A stretch of 64,000 nt of DNA from Adiantum capillus-veneris (GCA_014529385.2 CM043954.1:4653306-4717305); one strand, 5' to 3'; numbered from the stretch's first letter, positions 10,359 to 20,845 are shown. A program made the numbers and translations. Notes: a model not told the origin generated them from the sequence alone.

Positions 10359-11840
10359 GTGTCCCCAACTGTGGTAGTACCTAAGAAGAATGGAAAATTA
10401 CGAGTGTGCGTTAATCTGAGAAAAGTGAATGCAGCTACCATTAGAGTCAACTTTCCTCTTCCGATAACGGAGCACATTTTAGAACGAGTGGTAGGAAAAG
10501 AAGCTTACAGCTTCCTAGATGGCTTTTCAAGATACAATCAACTTTTGGTTGATCCAAAAAATCAGCATAAAACTGCTTTTGCAATAGAATGGGGTATATT
10601 TGCCTATCGGGTTATGCCGTTTGGGTTAACTAATGCTCCAGCCACATTTCAGAGATTGATGAGCCATGCTTTCAAAGAGTATCTTCGAAAATTCTTGGAA
10701 GTATACATGGATGATTTATGTGAACATTCGTCAATCCGAGCTGATCATTTTGAACACCTCAAAAAGGTATTCGAGAAATATAGACTTTACAGGATTTGCT
10801 TAAACCCTGAAAAGTGCACATTCATGGGAAGACAACGGAAGATCCTTGGACACATAGTGTCTAAAAATGGCATAGCTACCGATATTAAAAAGATTCATGT
10901 CATTGCTGATTTTCTTAGACCAACAACACTCAAAGGGGTACAAGCCTTCATGGGACATTGTGGATATTACCGACGGTTCATCTACATGTATGCTATAATT
11001 GCAAAACCCATGTATAGCTTGATTACGCACTTTGAATGGACTGAGGCATGTGAAGAATTCTTCATGAAGTTTAAGCAAGCTCTCATCTTAGCTCCAATAT
11101 TGAAAGCACCCGATTGGGATAAGGTATTCCACGTACACGTAGATGCTTCAAAATTTGCTATTGGTTGTATACTAGCCCAACCAGGAGATGGGAAAATTGA
11201 CTTTCCTATTTCTTATGCTAGCCAACAATTAAACATGGCAGAAAAGAATTACACCACCATTGAAAGAGAAGGACTAGGAATGATCTATGCCATTAAAAAG
11301 TATAGATATTACCTATTGGCCAACAAGTTTGTGTTCTTTGTGGACCACCAAGATTTGTTATATTTGGTCAACAAGACATGCAACACAAAAAGAATAGCAA
11401 GATGGTTCATCATTCTTCTCGAATTTGATTTCACAGTGGTTGTAAAAAAAGGCACTACACATCAACGAGCAGATCATTTGTCCAGGATTGTTTCATGGGA
11501 ATCATCTAAAGGGGTAGATGATGATCTACCAGATGCCTATTTGTTCTCCGTGGAAATGATACCTAGATGGTCAAAACAAATTGTGTCATTGATGACAATA
11601 GCTCAAGTGGATTCACCACTTCCTATCACAGTTGATTTAATCGAGCAATCGGCTATGTATAAATTACTAGCTGGAAGGCTATATAAAAGAAGTCGAGACG
11701 GGATATTGCTTTTATGCATTAACCCTGAAGAAAGGGATCAGTACCTAAGTCAAGCACATGTTACCATAGTAGGACTTCACTTTGTGGAAGACCAAAATAT
11801 GCAACGAATCTTAAGACTTGAGTATTCTGGCCGACTATGA
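10359..11840 (+). CDS. pol: Element 1 reverse transcriptase-RNase H
   Basis: A 493-codon frame. The RT has the order VVVPKKNGKLRVCVNLR, FPLPIT, FLDGFSRYNQ, FGLTNAPATFQ and the catalytic YMDD (residues 116-119). RNase H follows (VHVDASKFAIGCILAQPG, ISYASQQLN, TTIEREGLGMIYAIKKYRYYL, FVDHQDLLYL, then HQRADHLSR). This is a typical Ty3/gypsy RT-RNase H, and its active-site residues look intact. The last 70 residues enter an H2C2 zinc module and the frame ends at 11,840, overlapping the next. Met here is internal; the domain really begins upstream in a damaged frame. Confidence 0.9.
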   Translation: MSPTVVVPKKNGKLRVCVNLRKVNAATIRVNFPLPITEHILERVVGKEAYSFLDGFSRYNQLLVDPKNQHKTAFAIEWGIFAYRVMPFGLTNAPATFQRLMSHAFKEYLRKFLEVYMDDLCEHSSIRADHFEHLKKVFEKYRLYRICLNPEKCTFMGRQRKILGHIVSKNGIATDIKKIHVIADFLRPTTLKGVQAFMGHCGYYRRFIYMYAIIAKPMYSLITHFEWTEACEEFFMKFKQALILAPILKAPDWDKVFHVHVDASKFAIGCILAQPGDGKIDFPISYASQQLNMAEKNYTTIEREGLGMIYAIKKYRYYLLANKFVFFVDHQDLLYLVNKTCNTKRIARWFIILLEFDFTVVVKKGTTHQRADHLSRIVSWESSKGVDDDLPDAYLFSVEMIPRWSKQIVSLMTIAQVDSPLPITVDLIEQSAMYKLLAGRLYKRSRDGILLLCINPEERDQYLSQAHVTIVGLHFVEDQNMQRILRLEYSGRL

Positions 11841-12265
11841 GAAGAGATGTTCGATATTTTGTAAAAGATTGCCCTCAATGTCAGAAACAACCACCCATTC
11901 CTCATGTAACATTGTTTCAAATGTCACCTGTTCCTAAGTGGAGTAACTATTTGGTTACTTATTTATCGAACCGAACATTTCCTGAGGATATGAGTAAACG
12001 CCATCAACGAGCAATTGAAACGGAAGCAAGAGACTATGCTCTCATTGGGAACCAATTGTATCGGAGAGGTAAGGATCAACATTTGCGTCTTTGTGCAAAT
12101 AAAAACGAGTACATTCTGATTATAGAACAAGAACATGCTGGATTAGCTGGAGGTCACTTTTCTAGTGAGACCACTGCAAGAGCAATCTTGATGGCAGTCA
12201 TATGGTGGCCAACACTTTTTGCAGATGCCAAAGAATATGTTCGAAGATGTGATGCTTGTCAATGA
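11837..12265 (+). CDS. pol: Element 1 tandem H2C2 modules
   Basis: It starts inside the first H2C2 module (His pair in the preceding frame, then DCPQCQK here). It continues through a linker into a second, complete module: LYRRGKD, HAGLAGGHFSSETT, then WWPTLFADAKEYVRRCDACQ. H2C2 zinc modules precede the integrase core and help multimerise integrase. Two in a row is unusual; one is standard. A single stop at 12,263 separates this frame from the integrase. Confidence 0.8.
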   Translation: MRRDVRYFVKDCPQCQKQPPIPHVTLFQMSPVPKWSNYLVTYLSNRTFPEDMSKRHQRAIETEARDYALIGNQLYRRGKDQHLRLCANKNEYILIIEQEHAGLAGGHFSSETTARAILMAVIWWPTLFADAKEYVRRCDACQ

Positions 12266-12271
12266 GCAAAA

Positions 12272-12868
12272 ATGCCAACACGAGTAGACAACATGCCCTT
12301 AAGACCAATGATGGGGACTAGAGCCTTCACAAAATGGGGTATAGATTTTGTTGGACCGATACAGCCACCTGCTTATAGAACTCAAGCTCAATATATCATT
12401 GTAGCTACGGACTATTTGACCAAGTGGACAGAGGCTAAAGAAACCCAAAAGAATGATGCTAGAACCACTGCTGCATTCTTATATGAGTATGTATTCGTAA
12501 TGTATGGACTGCCAATAGAGATTGTCAATGATCGGGGAACTCATTTCCTCAACAAGGTAATAGAGTATTTGCTTAATGAGTTTATGGTTATCCATAACAA
12601 ATCAGCACCCTATCACCCACAAGCAAATGGACAAGCTGAGCATACGAATAAAATTCTTAGCTCGGTACTGACCAAAGTGGTTAGTTCAAGAAGGATAGAC
12701 TGGGAAATGAATCTCCATGCTGCTCTATGGGCTTATCGAGTTTCATTCAAAACGACTTTAAATGCTACATCCTTTAACTTTGTTTATGGTCTTGATGCCA
12801 TACTGCCAACAGAATTTTTATTGCCGACCTTAAGGGTAGCACAAACTCTTGAGTGGACTGGACAATAA
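12272..12868 (+). CDS. pol: Element 1 integrase catalytic core
   Basis: A 198-codon rve-type integrase core. The first Asp is in KWGIDFVGP (residue 25), the second in NDRGTHF, and Glu in ANGQAEHTNK, so the D,D,E triad is kept. LHAALWAYR and a TSFNFVYGLDAILP motif mark the end of the core. It inserts element cDNA into the genome. It is separated from the H2C2 module by one stop codon and from the C-terminal part by a stop at 12,866. Confidence 0.88.
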   Translation: MPTRVDNMPLRPMMGTRAFTKWGIDFVGPIQPPAYRTQAQYIIVATDYLTKWTEAKETQKNDARTTAAFLYEYVFVMYGLPIEIVNDRGTHFLNKVIEYLLNEFMVIHNKSAPYHPQANGQAEHTNKILSSVLTKVVSSRRIDWEMNLHAALWAYRVSFKTTLNATSFNFVYGLDAILPTEFLLPTLRVAQTLEWTGQ

Positions 12869-13342
12869 TTGTCAAAAAGACTTGAAGATTTGGAAAAGCT
12901 AGACGAGAAAAGGCTAACTGCTGTAGCTCATATCTATGCACAGAAGAGGAAACAAAACAATTTTTTGATTCCCATTTAATCACCAAAATTTTCAAGAAAG
13001 GGGACTTAGTTCTAGTCTATTCCCATAAGCAACACATTCCCAAGTTTAAGAAAAAGGAAAATGGACCATTTATCATTGAGGATGTATCTTCAAGGGAAGC
13101 AGTAAAATTGTCAACCATAGATGGTGAATCGGCTAATTGGATTAGTGGATGTCATTTAAAGAAATAAAATTTTCCACTAACCAATGAATTGCTAGAGAGA
13201 ATGCATGCAGTCAAATAAAGGAAGATGAAGCGACAACAGGTTATTGATGAAGCCCATGAGGAAGCTAGAATTTGGGTGCTCAAGCATAAAGCTGCTCTCA
13301 AGAATCAACAGATATAGATTCCCATCAACACTTTGGAACTAG
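12869..13342 (+). pseudogene. Element 1 integrase C-terminus
   Basis: The sequence reads KRLEDLEKLDEKR, then after a frame change KKGDLVLVYSHK, NGPFIIEDVSSREAVKL and the end of a GPY/F-type module. Stops follow near 13,166 and 13,216, then a charged helix. The GPY/F module binds DNA or chromatin in gypsy integrases. Confidence 0.7.
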
Positions 13343-13798
13343 ATGATCGACAATGGGAATTACCTAAAGACAGTTTCAACAGATGACGACTGGCTAGATG
13401 GCATGGATCTCCGCATCAAAGTATATCTCAACAATCATAGCACCAATGCTTTGGTAGACATAGGAGCTAGAGTGAATGCAGTCAGTTATTCCACATACAA
13501 AAAGGAAACAAGTCAAGCATTGACCGCAGGAATTACGGCAATCAAAAGATGCAACAAGAACCCAACTCCAACATTGGGAGTAGTCAACTTGAACGTGGTA
13601 GTACATGGATGCTCATGTCCGCATCAGTTTGTATGCTTGCAAGATGCACAAATGAATGAGACGATGATTCTTGGCATTCCTTGGATGCGTACATACAAAG
13701 AAGTACCAGATTGGGATACAAATCAGCTAAAGCTATCACTTAAAGTAGGGAAACTCATTGTTCCTATTGCACCAAGCAAAGAGGAATGGAAAAGATGA
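13343..13798 (+). CDS. Second retropepsin-like domain after integrase
   Basis: A 151-codon frame with a retropepsin layout: a beta-strand stretch (LRIKVYLNNHSTN), the active-site-like ALVDIGARVNAVS with Asp39 (DIG instead of D[T/S]G), and NETMILGIPWM about 70 residues later, matching the ILG-x-x-W motif. Element 1 already has a protease upstream of RT, so this is an additional copy. The T/S-to-I change beside the Asp suggests weak or no catalysis, perhaps a structural role or decay. It could instead belong to a nested gag-pro fragment, but it continues in order from the integrase tail. Confidence 0.6.
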   Translation: MIDNGNYLKTVSTDDDWLDGMDLRIKVYLNNHSTNALVDIGARVNAVSYSTYKKETSQALTAGITAIKRCNKNPTPTLGVVNLNVVVHGCSCPHQFVCLQDAQMNETMILGIPWMRTYKEVPDWDTNQLKLSLKVGKLIVPIAPSKEEWKR

Positions 13799-14188
13799 AA
13801 TTAGAGGACCAATCCACGAAGTAAATCTTCTCCATCGCCTCGACAAACAAATGCTACAAGTAGCATGCAAGGAGTCAGGAAAATTTGGGTACAAAAGGCA
13901 CAACTTGTGGATAAACCAAATCAGATCTGGGTGCCTAAAATTTCACCAAAGAAACACAAGACGGTTCCAAGGATTCGAGCACAGAATCGAGCATCTATGA
14001 ACAAGGAACCTAGCATGAAAAATTTTGGGAAGAAAAAGGAGCACTTACCTTGTCCACACAACGCGAAACCAATCAAACAGTGGCGAGTTAAGTCTCAACA
14101 GACTCTCAAAAACCATGCACCAATCAGATCGAGCTACCAATGGCGAGAAAAAGCTCGACAACCATCTAAAGTGCTCCTAGAAGCTTAA
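13799..14188 (+). CDS. Basic tail of element 1 3' ORF (WVPK motifs)
   Basis: The clean frame is 13,865-14,188 (107 codons). It is strongly basic, with repeated aromatic-Val/Arg-x-Lys motifs: KIWVQKAQL, QIWVPKISPKK, KQWRVKSQQ and YQWREKARQ. A related tail with WVIKSQL and NWVPK lies on the - strand at 58,960-59,395, so the module is recurrent. I infer a nucleic-acid-binding tail; the family is not recognised. It follows the second retropepsin-like domain directly after a frame change. Confidence 0.5.
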
Positions 14189-14466
14189 GAATTCAGTGTA
14201 CTTAAACACCTTGATGGTACTATCAAACAGAGATCACAAAGGCTACAAGATTTGCTCTTTGGAAGACATCAACAGCAAACCTCGACATCGAAAACCCTTG
14301 AGTTATTTACTCAAGACCCAGCCCTTTCACAACATATTGAGTTGAATTGCATTGATCTTCATATCATGCTAGAGCCAATCATGGCTATACATAGACACAA
14401 TTGTTCGACCCATGCATGCAGTTGTCGAGGAGAACGCCATCTAGGAGGGGTGGAAGGGTACTACTA
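14189..14466 (+). CDS. C-terminal end of element 1 3' ORF
   Basis: The frame continues past the basic tail with VLKHLDGTIKQ and LQDLLFGR (the TIK and LQDLL motifs also occur in the - strand fragment near 59.0 kb). It ends RHLGGVEGYY at 14,466, on the polypurine tract. Ending at the polypurine tract means this ORF fills the space to the 3' LTR. Confidence 0.5.
14444..14459 (+). other. Polypurine tract of element 1
   Basis: GGAGGGGTGGAAGGG is an almost pure purine run just before a sequence change, where plus-strand DNA synthesis is primed in LTR elements. Confidence 0.6.
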
Positions 14467-15550
14467 AATACTAAGTAATTAAGGGCAATGTTTGAAGAGG
14501 GAGAAAAAAGTTTCATGTTAACGTGTGATTTTTTGAAAAATTACCTAATAATGCTCTTATAATTCATCAACCAGGGAAAATTCACTGATAATATCTTCCC
14601 AATGAGTGTAAATAGTGTATATACTCTCAGAAAATCATTAAAAATAGTCTTTTTTTTGGGTATTTTTCATCATTTTTTGTTGAAAAGGAGGCTTAAAAAT
14701 GAATAAATCCAACAAAAAACAACAAAGCTGTGTTTTTCAAGGGATTTTCTTAATTATTGGATTTTCACATGGTTTTTTTTAGAGCATTTTCTATTTTTTT
14801 GATTTTTTCAAATAAAAAGGTCAAAAATTAATAATAAATAGCAAGGAGGCTATTTATTATTAATAATAAATAATAACGAAAGACATGATGGTGATAAAAA
14901 AGACAAGGTGGACAAGCACAAAAATTTTCAACGAAATCAGAAGATGGAAGCGGGAAGGCCAAATTAGGCGGCCAAGCCTACTTTTGCAAAATTCTTGCAG
15001 AATGAGCTACAAGAATCCGAGTTTGGAAATTTTTGAGCCTAACATAGATTTCACGGCCTAATAGGACTAACGGAGGAATCGAGGTAAAATTGGTTTGGGA
15101 AGTCCGGGTATATTTATCCAGCTTAGGCTAAAACCACCTCATTTCCACTTGGAGCCTTTGCAAAGAGAGCATTTCGGCTTCTTTCGCGCGTCATTTCCGG
15201 AGCCCACAGCTGACCTATTTCAACGCTGTCTCACACGAGACATGAGGGGTAAGTTCCTTACTAATCAATGATCCATTTTGTACGGCCGGTAGCTAGTCTA
15301 AAGCCCTTGAAAAAACCTAGAAGCCGAGCAGTGCACGAAGACCTACGACCTAAAAGTGACCATAGCGGCCTGCCAGCTTGATCAAATCTGATGGGATTTG
15401 AACCATAGATTGCCCTAACATAATAGAACCATTCCATACCATCAAATGATCATTCGGCTGGGGTCAAGGGGGTCCCCAGTAGATAATTAGGGTTTTTTTG
15501 GGAAAGGCCAGAATTCGGACCTGACCCCACAACTTGCTAATGATGTTCAT
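14460..15550 (+). repeat. Probable LTR and leader start (element 1/2 junction)
   Basis: AT-rich DNA follows the polypurine tract, with a TATTTATT inverted stretch near 14,830-14,880, a weak TATA-like TATATTTATC near 15,109 and no coding potential. By position it should be the 3' LTR of element 1. It does not visibly match the LTR at 20,862, and no TG start or primer site is clear, so its limits are uncertain. Confidence 0.4.
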
Positions 15551-15888
15551 ATACAATGTATATGAAAGGTTTGGAGAAATCCATCAAGTAAAGCCCTCGA
15601 AAAGCAAAAAACGGCTCGAAGGTTACAAAGTGTCAAATTCGACATACAAACTGACTCCAAATGAGCCAAAATTGGACAGGTAACTTCACGACAAGGTTAC
15701 GGACAAGTCCAAAGCCTCAAAGTTGACCGACTAACATAACAGATAGAGTAATCACAAAAAATGGTGAATTCAGAGTCAAAAGAGCACAAAGTGATGCCGA
15801 CATGACCAAACTTGACCAAATTCAATTTAGGACTTCTATTAGGTGTATGAAACATGTTTAAGTCAAAATTTATGTGAAATGCACTGTT

Positions 15889-15910
15889 GTAAATAATCAC
15901 GATTATTTAC
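15889..15910. repeat. Palindrome copy 4
   Basis: GTAAATAATCACGATTATTT core with one mismatched pair at the centre. Confidence 0.85.
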
Positions 15911-16172
15911 TTTTGCAACATTTTTGCTTGGAAATTATCAATTCACCTCATCTATCATGTGTACACACCTATTACATGACAAAAATCAAGTATGAGCTAA
16001 AATGACCACCCTTTACTTGCAAAACTGCCAAAAAACGCAAAGAAGTCTGTGTAAGCCATAATTTGGGTTATGAACAACTTTTCTTGATCCAAATCATGTC
16101 ATAATTCATATCCAAGGTTCATACCATGCCTAGAACCATTCTATGCCAAAAAATTTCAATATTGGAAGAAAA

Positions 16173-16194
16173 GTTAATAATCACGATTATTTAC
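16173..16194. repeat. Palindrome copy 5
   Basis: Same core, 284 bp after copy 4; one arm base changed. Confidence 0.8.
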
Positions 16195-16465
16195 TTTTTG
16201 ACCAAAATGGGGCAATTTGGATATTTTGTCATCATGCATCCAAAGAGCATGTTGAGATAAGCCCACTAGCCAATTTTGAGTCAATTTGGATTTCAAAATC
16301 TCAATTTCCTTTATATCTATTGTTTGAGAGACCTAAAGCCAAAATCTGGTACCATTTTCACCCTGTACATTCAAATGAGCCCATATTTCCCTCAGAGCAT
16401 GTAATTGGCACATACTTCAAGCCTATAAAGCCAAGTTTGCAAAAAAGTTGAAAAATTTCTCAGCT

Positions 16466-16487
16466 ATAAATAATCGCGATTATTTAC
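16466..16487. repeat. Palindrome copy 6
   Basis: TAAATAATCGCGATTATTTA, a perfect 20-bp palindrome, 293 bp after copy 5. Confidence 0.85.
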
Positions 16488-16675
16488 TTTGGTTGCAAAT
16501 TTTATTTTTGACCATACGGTTTTGTTCCTTGCATGATTTTATGCATCTTTGCTTGTTCAAAAATTGATTTGAAGCAATTTCGACCAGATTATCAACATTT
16601 CAATCTAAAAGGACATTCGAGAGAATATCTGACAAATCTGCTAACTTTGCACTCTATTCATTGAATAGGAGCAAT

Positions 16676-17848
16676 GCAAGCCGTGGAGAAGGCCAAGAAG
16701 TTAAACCAAAAGGAGAAACTGTAAGAACTGCCCCCGTATCAACCGAGTCAGTAAAGGCAGCAAAGGCATCTTACCTTTCTAAAGAGTAGTTAGAAGAACA
16801 CCACACCATGGTCTTCACGGGCAGGTTTAAGAGTGAAGAAGGGCATCCGGTGGAGTTTCAACTCTTGCCTTAAGAGGTCTATGATGTAGCTGCAAAGCCA
16901 GAAACCAAGGAGGCTAACCACAGGTTGGGACTCCGACACTTCTATGAACAAGAGCCCTGCGGAGTAGACTTTCAGAAAGCTTACGAGCTTCTGTCCACCA
17001 TCAAGGAAGACGAAACTGCCCAGATCTCAGGAAACCAAGGAAATAAGGTAGAGGTTGTAATTACAAAGGAAATAGTGGTAGAGGCACTAAGATTGCACAC
17101 TGAAGGGATGACCATGCGGGCAAGATATAGGAAAATAGCGGACACATTTACAAAGGAAACGCCGATCTCATCCACAAGCAGGTGGAAGAGCCAGCTCGTC
17201 TCTACCATCAACATTTCCATTTCCTGGCGAAAAGGCCACCAAGGTACACGACACCAAATCAAGCCGTGGCCACCACTTTTACACAAGTTCCGAAGTCAAC
17301 CACAAGAGAACCTGTGGACTACGCGCAATATGTCTTAACAACATTGAAGGCCAACAAGAAGGAGGGAAAGATAACATACTTGGGCGCGCCAAAACTATTG
17401 ACCACAATAGCCTATCACGCCATCGGCATGGCCGACAACCTACCGTCTGCCCCGGATCAGAACACATGGATCTTGGCAGCTCAACCCTCTCCAAGATCTG
17501 GTAAGCAATCATTTAAATCAGGTGATGAATCCGATGACAGTTCATCAGAGAAGCATAGCAGTGAAAGCTCTAACAACGAAGAAAAAAGAGCTAGGAGGGA
17601 AGAAATGAAGCGAAAAGTTGTGGTTGCCCACCAAGAGGAGCCAGTGCAAAAACAAGCAAGAATTGAAAGAGAAAAACAGGCGTATTAGCGCACTAGGCAA
17701 GCGCAGGGAAAATAAAAGTGGGTACCCACCGGCTTGAAGGGACTTCGAACGAAACATCATTCAAGGAAAGAAGCTGAGGATCCCAAGGATCATTTAGAAA
17801 GAATATACCAAGAGGCAGAGGCCTTGAAGCTGAAAGATACGAAAGAAG
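16676..17848 (+). pseudogene. Element 2 coiled-coil ORF, N-terminal part
   Basis: The only coding region of element 2 starts near 16,676. Open parts are 16,925-17,338 and, after a -1/+1 slip near 17,165, 17,182-17,688. Readable motifs are MVFTGRFKSEEGHP, LRHFYEQEPCGVDF, ITKEIVVEALRLH, then HQHFHFLAKRPPRYTTP and ITYLGAPKLLTTIAYHAIG, then an acidic Ser-rich and Lys/Glu-rich region. This resembles the gag-like or transposon-associated globular heads seen in large plant retroelement ORFs, but I cannot name the domain. The frame stops at the solo LTR and resumes beyond it. Confidence 0.55.
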
Positions 17849-18487
17849 TGTTAAGTATGGATCCTGATTTACCTTGTAATCTTTTGTGGTAAAAGCACAC
17901 ATTTGTAAGGCCCCCATTATGAGGAGAATCCATCGCGTGTGAAGGAAAATCACTCGCCGGAAACCAAAATTTTCACGGCCAAACATCAGGGACAACTTTA
18001 GGGGTCGGAAAGTCAATGACCGGTGGCCGGTGGCCGAATTCAAAAGTAGACTTGTCTTCTCAAGGGCGGCCACACATGGGCGGGTTGGAGGGTCCGATTT
18101 GGACTTATCTACACAAGGGCGGCTACACATGGCTTCCTCTCATGAGAGAGGGCAGTCCTTTTGGCCTATAAAAGGAGGCCATTTCTACACACATTTCATA
18201 GTGTGAAGTTGATGCAACAAGGTGGGTGTGAGGTGGTGAGAGTGAAGCAAGGTGGGAGCTCTATTAAGGGTATAATCCCTTTGTAAATTACTTCTTGTTT
18301 TGAAGTAATAAGGCCATTGAGTGGCTGCTTTCCTGTGGACATAGCCCACATTGGGTGAACCACGTATATCGTATGTACTCTCTCTCTCTCTCTCTACTAT
18401 ATAATCTCGTGTATGTAAAACTGTCTCTCTCCATTAAGTAATCTACTCAATTATCTATTTAGCTACGTCTTATTTCCTAACAAGAAG
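17844..18487 (+). mobile_element. Solo LTR with 5-bp TSD (AGAAG)
   Basis: The LTR spans 17,849-18,482, starting TGTTAAG and ending CCTAACA, flanked by AGAAG on both sides (17,844-17,848 and 18,483-18,487). It has a TATA box at 18,167-18,175, a CT microsatellite and a GGGTGAACCACGTAT motif common in Copia-type LTRs. No internal region or second LTR is present. Removing it and one TSD rejoins the coding frame of element 2, so it inserted into that ORF and then lost its body by LTR-LTR recombination. Confidence 0.88.
18167..18175 (+). promoter_or_regulatory. TATA box of solo LTR
   Basis: TATAAAAGG between U3 and R of the LTR. Confidence 0.7.
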
Positions 18488-19141
18488 TGGCCAAGAAAGC
18501 TGAGGAAGCAGCAACTCAAGAGCAAGGCCAAGCATCTCCCCGACCCACCTCACCACCGCCAGAACAACAGGACCAGTCCATGCCCACTCCACCATCATCA
18601 CCGCCCGGCCAAGGGACCACTGAAGAAGCTGAGACCGACAAGGAAAAAAATTCTGATTTCACCCACCAAACGGAAGCTACACAACAAACTAACCACACCG
18701 AGAAACATGAAGAAAAGGAAGCTCAACCAGCACCAGAGCAAACAGCCGAGGATACTCACAAGGAGGCAGATGAAACTGATAAAGAGAAAGATACAAAAAA
18801 AGAGAAAACCACTACACATGAGGAAGAAACCGAGACTGAGAAGGCAGAAAGGACTGCAACCGTGGAAACGGAAAGGGTTGAGACCACAACAATAGTTTTC
18901 ACTCAGCCAACAACTGCCAAGGTTTCAAACCTCAGGATGGCCAAGGAAAAGCAACCATCTCTATAGAGACACCAGCAATAACAACACAGCAAGAAGCAAC
19001 ACAAGAGGCTATCGACACATCTCAAGCAAGGTAGGAGGAGTGTTAGTCCAATGATGAAGTCATTCTACAAGTAAACAAGTATGCAAGGCAAATGCAAATC
19101 ATGATGGAGAAACTCCACTCAGCAGCCTTTAACCGCAGTAC
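18488..19141 (+). pseudogene. Element 2 ORF, Pro/Glu/Thr-rich middle
   Basis: The frame resumes after the solo LTR with AKKAEEAATQEQGQ and runs to 18,966 as a Pro/Gln then Glu/Lys/Thr-rich low-complexity region. Stops near 18,964 and 19,032 break it. It is a disordered linker between the N-terminal head and the coiled coil. Confidence 0.6.
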
Positions 19142-19822
19142 TTGAAAGCCAAAGAATTAGAAATGGTCATCGATGCTCTTCAAGGAGAGCTCAATGACAG
19201 AATGGCTACTATCAGAGATCTCCAAAGGCAAGTACAAGAGCTAAAGACTGAAGCAGAATGGCATCAGATTGCCAGGGACAGCCAACAGAAGGAAATGGAG
19301 GAGTTGGGTGACCTCCTGACTAAGTTATCTGATGCCTACAAAGTGAAAGATGAGCAGCTGACAGAAGTGACAAATGAACTTCTTACCACCTCTCTATCAG
19401 CTCAGAAGATTCAAGTACAGTTAGATGTAGCAAGCGCATCTCTATAGTATTCTGAACAAAGAATTATTGATTAGGCCACTTTCTTGTGGCAACTAAGAGA
19501 AACTCCGGCCGTGGTCTCAATCAAGGGAATAGATGAAGTGTATAAAGCTCTAGAAAAGAAAAATAGAGATTTAGAAATGGAGTTGAAGCTGGAGTAGTCA
19601 CAACACAAAGACCTGGCACTCATGCGGGTCCAAAGAGAGGAGGATCTCCTTAAGGAAATTGCAGAATTGAAAAGAATGAATCAAATCCTCAAAGAAGGAA
19701 AGCCAGATATACAGGAAGAGGCAGGCACTCCAGAGCCGCCCCAAGTGGAAATCCCCTCAGTCTCATTTACTGAATTCGAGACACAGTCTACCGAAGAGCC
19801 GAGTGGGGGAGAAGATTTTTAG
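19142..19822 (+). pseudogene. Element 2 ORF, coiled-coil rod
   Basis: Clean pieces at 19,142-19,447 and 19,622-19,822, separated by stops. Heptads of Leu/Ile/Met run through LKAKELEMVIDALQGEL, TIRDLQRQVQELKTE and LLKEIAELKRMNQILKE. A classic long alpha-helical coiled coil, probably for self-assembly, then an acidic Pro/Glu linker. Confidence 0.65.
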
Positions 19823-20800
19823 GCCCAAATCACAGAGGAAGACACAGTGCCAATGGTCAAGCTGTCAAAGGCTGAAGAAGATGCATTGAAGGAGAAGACC
19901 GCCTTAGAGGTAGATGAATAGTGGAGGGCAGCTATGGATTGGGAGTTGCGATTTTTACACTCTATCAACGTCACAATGCTCACTCCCAATCAAATCAATG
20001 CTCAATGGCACCAACAATCCCTACCATACCCTCTCATCAAGGTAGAATTCTTACAGGTAAAGGAAAGATTATACAAGGATATGCAAGAAGATGGCACAGA
20101 TCAAGAACGCCCAAAGTGGAGGCTAAGCTGGCTGAACAAAAATCCAAGATATTTGATTCTGTTCACAAGAGCACCTACGGCCATACAAAAAGATCTCACA
20201 TTTTGTCCGATACCGCGAGTACGGACGTGGCAAGCACACAAAGCACTGCAGAGGAAGAGGCCAACATGGATAAATTTTCCCAGGCTGCCAACTCCAAAGA
20301 GAGGCCAAGCAACAGAAGAATACATCGTGAAAACCCTAATGGGCTCCATGACATTCTTCAAAAGTCTGCTAGATCTCTCCCGTGCCATGTTATATAAAAT
20401 CTACCGGATGCTACTCAGATGCATACAAGTCTTCAATGATCCTGAGTTAGACAGGAGCCCCATGGCTCTCATTTTTGGAAGGAAACAAAGGCCTCTACTA
20501 TGATCTCAGTGGGCAACCCTTAGAGGAAGTTCTTTATGGATTTTATGCCCGATGCATATTTCTGCCCTCGCACAATATGCTAACTTTTGAGGAGGCATTT
20601 TACACCAGCTTCTTCACTTGGCGAACGAACATATTTGCACCGGTGATAAGCAACCTCACAGCAAGATTTGTAAGATACTCGGCAGTGGAACTAAAAAATA
20701 GAGTCACCATGCAATTTTTGCAAGTGCTAGACACAGAACGCAAAATCAAATACGCAAAGCCACTGGAAACACTGAAGGGCTGCCTCGCCCGCCGTTAACC
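19823..20800 (+). pseudogene. Element 2 ORF, C-terminal domain
   Basis: Three overlapping frames (19,934-20,503; 19,921-20,397; 20,475-20,798) each hold part of one protein, so two or more frameshifts are present. The end is a compact aromatic-rich domain (LYYDLSGQPLEEVLYGFYA, LTFEEAFYTSFFTWR) closing with GCLARR and a stop 46 bp before the polypurine tract. There is no RT, RNase H or integrase: element 2 lacks pol. Confidence 0.55.
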
Positions 20801-20845
20801 AGAAGATTACTTCAGCCCATAAAGCTGTGTCAAGGGACAATAGAT

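Larger units (their letters stand above)
15551..16675 (+). repeat. Leader of element 2 with palindromic repeats
   Basis: Built like the leader at 3.7-5.2 kb: palindromes at 15,889, 16,173 and 16,466 (spacing 284 and 293 bp) separated by diverged non-coding sequence. The gag-like frame of element 2 follows. Confidence 0.65.

Noticed and set aside
10800-11078. 92-codon frame on - opposite the element 1 RT
   Set aside because: Shadow of the RT reading frame.
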